The translations under genes and the position numbers were made by a program. Shown in pieces: positions 8,144-12,901 of a DNA stretch of 15,087 nucleotides. The stretch's first letter is position 1; each line of letters opens with the position of its first letter. Under the pieces are notes generated by a model. The model ran no database searches. It was not told where the DNA came from and saw nothing but the letters and a program-made list of their open reading frames with translations. This DNA comes from Planctomycetaceae bacterium (GTDB taxonomy: Bacteria > Planctomycetota > Planctomycetia > Planctomycetales > Planctomycetaceae), in the NCBI GenBank assembly GCA_027000105.1, contig JALTOP010000287.1:1-15087 (forward strand). Reading direction: 5' to 3'.

Positions 8144-9163
8144 TTATTCTTCGGCGTTGAGTTCTTCCACGAGTCGGCGAATAATATCGTTGCTGTGGAT
8201 TCCCTCGGACTCTGCGTTGAAGTTGGTCAGAACGCGATGCGACAAGACCGGTTCGGCTACCTCCAGAATATCTTCCAGTCTGGCCATGTAACTGCCCGTC
8301 AGGGCGGCTCTCGCCTTGGCTCCCAGGACAAGATACTGAACCGCTCGCGGGCCGGCTCCCCAGGAGACGAGCGGTTTAAGCCACTCGGGTGACTCTTCGG
8401 TATTCGGTCGGGTGCGGCGAACCAGGTCAACCGCGAATTCATAGATGTGTTGTGGCACGGGGACGCGGCGGACCAGTTCCTGAAAGCGGTTCACCATTTC
8501 CGCATTGAGGATATGTTCCAATTCGGGAAGAGTGTCGCCGGTTGTTGTGCGGGCGATTTCGATTTCTTCATTCCGGGATGGATAATCGACCGAAATCAGA
8601 AACATGAAACGATCAAGCTGAGCTTCGGGAAGTGGATACGTTCCTTCCTGTTCGACCGGGTTTTGTGTCGCAAGGACGAAAAAGGGTGGAGCGAGTTCGT
8701 AAGGCCGACCGACAACGGTCACACGATGTTCCTGCATCGCTTCAAGCATCGCAGCTTGTGTTTTCGAAGGGGCACGGTTGATTTCATCCGCCAAAACGAT
8801 GTTCGCAAAAACCGGACCTTTGACAAACTCGAACTCCCGGCGACCATCCGCGGTTTCCTGCAGGATATCGGTTCCGGTGATATCCATCGGCATCAGATCG
8901 GGGGTGAATTGGATGCGACTGAATTCGAGGGACATCGTCTCGGCCAGGCGACTGACCAGCAGCGTTTTCGCCAATCCCGGCACTCCCATCAACAAACTGT
9001 GACCACGAGCAAACAGGCAAATGCAAATCTGCTCGATCACCCGATCCTGCCCGACAATCACTTTGGCCAGTTCGGTTTTCAGCTTCTGGAAAATATCGCG
9101 AAGTTCATCAATCGCTGCCACATCGTCAGCGTGCATGTCGTGAGTGGTTTGTGTCGCCGGCAT
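8144..9163 (-). CDS. MoxR family AAA+ ATPase
   Basis: An AAA+ ATPase of the MoxR type, expected to form a ring and remodel protein complexes using ATP with vWA-domain partners. From the ATG at 9163 it is 339 residues, the usual family length. Walker A is G60-VPGLAK-T67; Walker B is VLADE (123-127) followed by INRAPSKTQAAMLEAMQE; sensor 1 is in FFVLATQNPVEQEGTYPLPE (N168); a likely arginine finger is R185 (QLDRF); sensor 2 is in GAGPRAVQYL (R273). The frame is open to an earlier ATG at 9235, adding 24 residues. I prefer 9163 because AGGA (9171-9174) lies 7 nt upstream and the extra residues have no family counterpart. It is the first gene of the MoxR-DUF58-BatA-vWA series. No catalytic residue appears to be missing. 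Confidence 0.95.
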   Translation of the reverse strand: MPATQTTHDMHADDVAAIDELRDIFQKLKTELAKVIVGQDRVIEQICICLFARGHSLLMGVPGLAKTLLVSRLAETMSLEFSRIQFTPDLMPMDITGTDILQETADGRREFEFVKGPVFANIVLADEINRAPSKTQAAMLEAMQEHRVTVVGRPYELAPPFFVLATQNPVEQEGTYPLPEAQLDRFMFLISVDYPSRNEEIEIARTTTGDTLPELEHILNAEMVNRFQELVRRVPVPQHIYEFAVDLVRRTRPNTEESPEWLKPLVSWGAGPRAVQYLVLGAKARAALTGSYMARLEDILEVAEPVLSHRVLTNFNAESEGIHSNDIIRRLVEELNAEE

Positions 9164-9170
9164 GGCTGGT

Positions 9171-9174
9171 TCCT
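9171..9174 (-). promoter_or_regulatory. Ribosome binding site deciding the moxR start
   Basis: On the minus strand AGGA is followed by a 7-nt spacer and ATG at 9163. This supports the 339-residue product over the version starting at 9235. Confidence 0.6.
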
Positions 9175-9309
9175 GTTGGTCATTGAAGATATGAAAGGTT
9201 TCTACCGATGTTTCGATACTACAACAACGAATCACGTGATACTATGGTTCATCAGTTTTTCCGGGAAAGTTTTACAGAAGAATAAACAGAACGGGGATCC
9301 GGTTACGAT

Positions 9310-9332
9310 GTCTCCGCAACGTTGCGTGAGAC
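9310..9332. repeat. Strong dyad: 11-bp arms with one bulged base
   Basis: GTCTCCGCAAC (9310-9320) pairs with GTTGCG (9321-9326) and GAGAC (9328-9332), with a single bulged T at 9327 and no loop. The core CGCAACGTTGCG (9315-9326) is a perfect 12-bp palindrome. On the plus strand it runs into ACTCTCTTTT. The outer edge GAGACTCTCTTT (9328-9339) recurs inverted at 12721-12732. A repeat-element terminus, a protein-binding site or a hairpin are all possible. Confidence 0.6.
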
Positions 9333-9406
9333 TCTCTTTTATGCTGTAGCCGACGGGTACCAGTCCGCCGGTCTTGTTTTCAACATAGTTCCGTGGAGTG
9401 CGCCGT

Positions 9407-9431
9407 GACGCACCTTTGAGTGTCCCTCGCC
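9407..9431. repeat. Dispersed intergenic repeat, copy 2
   Basis: This segment matches 8076-8100 at 23 of 25 positions, same orientation. Its left end overlaps the hairpin GTGCG-ccgtga-CGCAC (9398-9413), which copy 1 lacks, and its right end runs into the 12-bp tandem duplication at 9429-9452. Confidence 0.6.
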
Positions 9432-9452
9432 CTTTCCCTTGCCCTTTCCCTT
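9429..9452. repeat. 12-bp tandem duplication, polypyrimidine
   Basis: GCCCTTTCCCTT occurs twice in perfect tandem (9429-9440 and 9441-9452). The tract is almost pure pyrimidine on the plus strand and is probably a slippage product. Confidence 0.7.
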
Positions 9453-9544
9453 TCATTTGCGTCTTCGCGTGATACTTGTTCATCAACCAAAGACGCATCT
9501 TTGAAAGACAATCCGCATTGGGGCACTGCGAATCACGCAGAAAG

Positions 9545-11002
9545 CTAAAATAAGCCGATACCACCACCAATAAAGCCCCCTCGGCTGAAAAACTGGATCG
9601 CGTTCTTTTGCCCGGTTTTTATGTAACCCAAAAGACGACGGCCGTGCCGGGTATTGACCGTCAGAATGTCTTGATCCTGCTGAAACTGTTTTTTTAATTC
9701 TGTTAGGGCGGCCAGTTGGGAATCGTCGAGGATGCCACTCAGTTCGGCTTCTCTTTCATCGGCGAGGACGGCTGCAAGCAGACTTAAATCGTACGAGTTG
9801 CTGTAGTTTATATTCTGGCAGTAGCGGCCTCTGTCGTATATCGAGACGTTTTGATAGATCATCGCGATCCGGGTTCTCTGTTCGGAACGGAGCCAGAGTT
9901 CCTGATCAAGCAACGCCATGAGATAGTTCAACGTCGCCTGTTGAATCGTCCTTTCCCGTTTTTCATATGCTGCATCGGTCATCACTTTTCGAACAGCATG
10001 CTCCCAAAGCGGATGATGGTCAAAGCCGTACAGGCGAATCAACGGTAAAATCGTTCTATGGATAAGTTGCCCCTCATTCTGGTTGGCTCGCTTCTCATAT
10101 TCTTTTTGCAGCAGCAGGGCATTTTCTTTCCATTGGTTGGCCAGTTTTATCATCGTTCCTTTTCCGGCAAGTTTCAGATATTGCTGATCCTGTTCGTTTA
10201 ACTGCAACTGATGCGAGAAGTAGTCAATGCGCAATTCCAGGGCAGGTTTCAGGTTCACCATTCGCTTCTGTATTTCTGCAGATATTTTTTTCTGTAATTC
10301 CTCTTCGCTCTTCGCGCTGAGCAGTACAACGGCCTGGTGGTTTGATCGCAAATACCGTTGCCATTTTTTTTGGGCATGATTCAGCAAGTGGGGCCTGGAA
10401 TCCAGAATGGTACCGATCGATTTTTCATTCAGATAGATCGTATGAGGCATAAACGAATAAAGACCATCTTCAAGCAATGGGAGTTTTTCCGGAAATAGAT
10501 TCTTGATCGCTTCTTTTTGCTGTTCGGACAGAAAGAGTTCGTGATCTGCCGTGTTGATAACGTGATCGAGAAAATTTTTGTGCAACATCAGCTGGCGATT
10601 TTCGTACGCGGCTCGATATTTATCCTGTTGGGTTTCGTTGAGTATCTTCTGTAAATCGTCATTCAGCCCCGCCTGATAAACTCCCCAGGCGGCTCCGCGA
10701 ATGCCGACGAAGCGGATTGGAGAATAATCGTACAAGCGGCTTTGCCGAGTTTGGATCTGATGGGGATATTCAGGAAATTGGTACGCCCGTTGCGATTTGG
10801 CGATCGCCTGTTCGATCCGTTCATTCAACTGGTTTTGCTGCCTTTCGCTAAGATCGCAGGCTTCATCGACCCATCTCGCAAAGCATTGCAGATGAGCAGT
10901 CAGGCGCGTGTTGCGTTCATCCAGCTCTTCCTGTTTCACGGCACCTGAAAGATGTGGACAGCATGTGAGAAATAGCATCAAAATGATAAGCAGCACTCTC
11001 AC
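9545..11002 (-). CDS. Exported helical protein with periodic LSxxQ motifs, paralogue 1
   Basis: A 485-residue protein paralogous to its upstream neighbour; function unknown. An N-terminal signal peptide (RVLLIILMLFLTCCPHLSGA, about residues 2-21) predicts export. The mature part is mostly helical and charged. L-x-x-x-Q motifs recur regularly: LSERQ (51), LSEQQ (158), LNEQD (268) and LRSEQ (371), spaced 107, 110 and 103 residues; LNETQ (121) and LDDSQ (425) are extra ones. They recall LTxxQ/Spy-type helical periplasmic proteins, but length and layout differ. Landmarks shared with the paralogue are YDYSPIRF (91-98), the GLYSFMP region, YLKLAGKG (275-282), PLWEHAV (331-337) and LLDQELWLR. The C-terminus has a unique Gly/Phe-rich end (FFSRGGFIGGGIGLF). 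The start codon is GTG at 11000-11002, with GAGG at 11010-11013. It lies 92 nt after paralogue 2. Confidence 0.82.
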   Translation of the reverse strand: MRVLLIILMLFLTCCPHLSGAVKQEELDERNTRLTAHLQCFARWVDEACDLSERQQNQLNERIEQAIAKSQRAYQFPEYPHQIQTRQSRLYDYSPIRFVGIRGAAWGVYQAGLNDDLQKILNETQQDKYRAAYENRQLMLHKNFLDHVINTADHELFLSEQQKEAIKNLFPEKLPLLEDGLYSFMPHTIYLNEKSIGTILDSRPHLLNHAQKKWQRYLRSNHQAVVLLSAKSEEELQKKISAEIQKRMVNLKPALELRIDYFSHQLQLNEQDQQYLKLAGKGTMIKLANQWKENALLLQKEYEKRANQNEGQLIHRTILPLIRLYGFDHHPLWEHAVRKVMTDAAYEKRERTIQQATLNYLMALLDQELWLRSEQRTRIAMIYQNVSIYDRGRYCQNINYSNSYDLSLLAAVLADEREAELSGILDDSQLAALTELKKQFQQDQDILTVNTRHGRRLLGYIKTGQKNAIQFFSRGGFIGGGIGLF

Positions 11003-11009
11003 GAATGAA

Positions 11010-11013
11010 CCTC
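11010..11013 (-). promoter_or_regulatory. Ribosome binding site supporting a GTG start
   Basis: On the minus strand GAGG is followed by a 7-nt spacer and GTG at 11000-11002. The next in-frame ATG is codon 9, inside the signal peptide, and would destroy it. Confidence 0.55.
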
Positions 11014-11094
11014 ACTGGATTGGGCACGGTTGTTGATCGATATGTTGTTCGCGCTGTATGAAGTACAAGGTGTGTCACGAAGCCGCCTGCTCCG

Positions 11095-12609
11095 CTATTG
11101 GTTTAACGGGTGCAGGTAAATCTGCCCGTGCCGGCTTTGAATAGCGAGGTATGAATTTTGTGCCGTAAACTGTTTTTTCAAAACGGTAAAAGCATTCAAC
11201 TGCGGCTCGGTCAATATCTTTTCAATCGCTTTTCTTTTCTTGCCATGAAGAGTTAAGCCTAACAAGGCCAGATCGTAGGATTGGCTGTATCGAGAGTTAA
11301 TAACAGGCAGGTTCCCCTGTAGAATCGTTTGAATTACATCACGTTGATCATCCCGTAAATAAAGTTCCTGATCCAGTATCGCAACGACATATCCGGTTTT
11401 GGCCTGTTGAGCCTTCTGCATGATTTTGTTGTAGGTTGCCTCTGTCACCACTTTTTTGACGGCGTGCTCCCAGAGTGGATTTTTATCGAGTTCTGAAACA
11501 TCAGCCGCCTGCAGACCGAAACCGAAATTTTGACCCGGTTGTTGTTTCGCATGTTTTTCCCATTGCTTTAATTGCGGGAGAGAATTTTTCTTCCACGCTG
11601 CCAGTATTTTAATCGTTGCCCCTTTGCCTGCCAACTTCAGGTATTTTTTATCCTGAGGTGTTAATTGAAAATCTGCCCCGATCAAGGCAATACGAAAATC
11701 CAGAGCACGATGAAACTTCTCTTTCTGGTTTTCGACTTCCTCATCGAGTTGCTTGTACCAGTTTTCCACTCCGCTATTTGCCATGAAGACAATCGAGGAT
11801 TGTTGCTGCCTCAAACCCTGCAGACGATTCATTTGCGTTTTTTTGAAAGCAATCGGCGGGTGCATGATAATGCTGACAATTGGTTTTTCTTTCACATAAT
11901 AGGTACGTGGGAAAAACGAATACAGCCCATTTTTCAAGAGCGGAATTTGATCGGGAAAAAGGACGCGAATTTGCTTTTCCTGTTTTTCAGAGAGAGACAG
12001 TTCCTTGTCTGCCTTTTCGATAATGTAATTCAGGTATCGATTGTGGAGTTCCAATTTGCGTTGCGAGAGGGCAGCATTCAAGGCTCCTTTCTGTTTTTCG
12101 TTGAGTAGTTTGTGCACCGCTTTGTCCAGATCTGCCTGGTAGATCTCTGTGGCGGCTCCGTCGTCATCGAAAAAGCGGAACGGGGAGTAATCGTACAAAT
12201 AGTTATGACGATTCGGCGGGAGTTTTTTCTCGGCAAATTTTTTCTGCGACAGCAAGATTTTCTGTTCCAGCAGTTTTTCCAACTCTTTCCTCTGCTGATC
12301 GGAAAGTTGGCAAACATGCTCGATCCACTCGGCGTACGCCTTGAGATGACTTTCAAGCCGGGCCTTGCGGTTTTCCTGTTCCGATTTGGCGGGGTTAACG
12401 GCTCTCGCTTGAACAGGAGCAGCGACAGCGGCTGCAGCCGGGGCGTCTTCAACTTTTTCTACTTTCCGCCCTCGTTTTCTTTTCTTCCCTTTGGTGAGCG
12501 ATTTCAAAAAGCCGGAAATCGCTTTGAGTGCTTCTTCCTGAGCAATCGCTGGCGCTGGCTCAAAATGGAAGGCAAATTGAACCACCAGAATAATCGTGAG
12601 CCATCTCAT
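11095..12609 (-). CDS. Exported helical protein with periodic LSxxQ motifs, paralogue 2
   Basis: A 504-residue protein, clearly paralogous along its length to the downstream gene; function unknown. A signal peptide (about 1-23) ends at a good signal peptidase I site (APAIA-QEE). A basic stretch GKKRKRGRK (41-49) and an Ala-rich linker (58-72), both absent from paralogue 1, precede the shared region. Motifs recur at LSDQQ (102), LSEKQ (206), LTPQD (316) and LRDDQ (418), spaced 104, 110 and 102 residues, with extra LNEKQ (169) and LTEPQ (466). This suggests four internal repeats of about 105 residues. Shared landmarks are LYDYSPFRF (138-146), GLYSFFPRT (228-236), KKYLKLAGKG (321-330), NPLWEHAVKKV (377-387), ILDQELYLR and QSYDLALL. 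AGGA (12618-12621) lies 8 nt before the ATG. No enzymatic motif is visible; a periplasmic scaffold or binding role is a guess. Confidence 0.84.
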   Translation of the reverse strand: MRWLTIILVVQFAFHFEPAPAIAQEEALKAISGFLKSLTKGKKRKRGRKVEKVEDAPAAAAVAAPVQARAVNPAKSEQENRKARLESHLKAYAEWIEHVCQLSDQQRKELEKLLEQKILLSQKKFAEKKLPPNRHNYLYDYSPFRFFDDDGAATEIYQADLDKAVHKLLNEKQKGALNAALSQRKLELHNRYLNYIIEKADKELSLSEKQEKQIRVLFPDQIPLLKNGLYSFFPRTYYVKEKPIVSIIMHPPIAFKKTQMNRLQGLRQQQSSIVFMANSGVENWYKQLDEEVENQKEKFHRALDFRIALIGADFQLTPQDKKYLKLAGKGATIKILAAWKKNSLPQLKQWEKHAKQQPGQNFGFGLQAADVSELDKNPLWEHAVKKVVTEATYNKIMQKAQQAKTGYVVAILDQELYLRDDQRDVIQTILQGNLPVINSRYSQSYDLALLGLTLHGKKRKAIEKILTEPQLNAFTVLKKQFTAQNSYLAIQSRHGQIYLHPLNQ

Positions 12610-12683
12610 GGGAATAATCCTGGATTGAACAAGGCATAGACGTCATCGCATCGAGATACACTCTTGATGGTCATCCCGCACTA

Positions 12684-12715
12684 GCTGAGTTGTTTGCACG
12701 CTGAGTTGTTTGCAC
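12684..12715. repeat. Perfect 16-bp tandem direct repeat
   Basis: GCTGAGTTGTTTGCAC occurs twice without spacer (12684-12699 and 12700-12715) in the region between divergent genes. It is a candidate paired regulator site or a replication-slippage duplication. It is immediately followed by TTTGAAAGAGAGTC. Confidence 0.75.
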
Positions 12716-12720
12716 TTTGA

Positions 12721-12732
12721 AAGAGAGTCTCC
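12721..12732. repeat. Inverted partner of the repeat edge at 9328-9339
   Basis: AAAGAGAGTCTC is the exact reverse complement of 9328-9339. The following bases keep partial similarity in the same orientation (CGC, then GCAACG, then GGTAAC against CGTAACC), which suggests a diverged second copy of the 9310-9332 element rather than a lone 12-mer match. Confidence 0.45.
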
Positions 12733-12901
12733 GCGCCGCAACGAATTCTCACGGTAACAAACGTGATTCTCGCACAAACGAAGGTGATTAAAGAAAATAT
12801 GAGAATTAAGTAGTAGACAGGGTGAACGACCCCGAGTATATTCACGTTTATTCAGATAAGCAATTCCCAATCTTCATTTCACGTGTCAGAAGAGGCAGAA
12901 A

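Larger units (their letters stand above)
9164..9544. other. 381-nt non-coding gap loaded with short repeats and dyads
   Basis: No credible gene is seen between moxR and the upstream exported-protein gene. The gap contains the 23-nt dyad at 9310-9332, an imperfect palindrome GACGGGTACCAGTC at 9352-9365, a hairpin GTGCG/CGCAC at 9398-9413, copy 2 of a dispersed repeat at 9407-9431, a 12-bp tandem duplication at 9429-9452, a further degenerate copy starting GACGCATCTTTGAA at 9492, and CTGCG/CGCAG at 9526-9540. This density fits a composite intergenic repeat element. The gap must also hold the moxR promoter unless moxR is read from upstream; no clear -35/-10 pair could be picked. Confidence 0.55.
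12610..12901. other. 292-nt divergent intergenic region, with repeats
   Basis: This gap separates the start codons of exported paralogue 2 (minus) and the DUF4175-like gene (plus), so it should carry promoters in both directions. It holds a perfect 16-bp tandem repeat (12684-12715), the AAAGAGAGTCTC motif (12721-12732) shared with 9328-9339, a short hairpin TCACG/CGTGA (12750-12767), and an A+T-rich tract (about 12785-12815) that could contain a promoter for the plus-strand gene. I cannot place a confident -35/-10 pair. The minus-strand frame at 12643-12870 looks spurious. Confidence 0.5.

Noticed and set aside
9526..9540. CTGCG/CGCAG hairpin as a terminator for exported paralogue 1
   Set aside because: The stem is only 5 bp and no T-run follows on the minus strand.
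7939..9544. CRISPR array from the repeated 25-nt segments
   Set aside because: Only two full copies exist, separated by a complete gene, with no regular spacers and no cas genes.
9232..9570. Minus-strand frame of 112 codons across the moxR upstream gap
   Set aside because: It spans the repeats and the polypyrimidine tandem (giving a GKGQGKGRG stretch) and overlaps both neighbouring genes. It looks like translated repeat DNA.
10945..10975. Lipoprotein signal in exported paralogue 1 (FLTCC)
   Set aside because: Threonine or cysteine before the candidate cysteine does not fit a lipobox. Ordinary signal peptidase I cleavage near LSGA is more likely.
12643..12870. Minus-strand frame of 75 codons in the divergent intergenic region
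   Set aside because: It covers the 16-bp tandem repeat and the shared repeat edge, has no ribosome binding site I can see, and has a composition typical of non-coding DNA.
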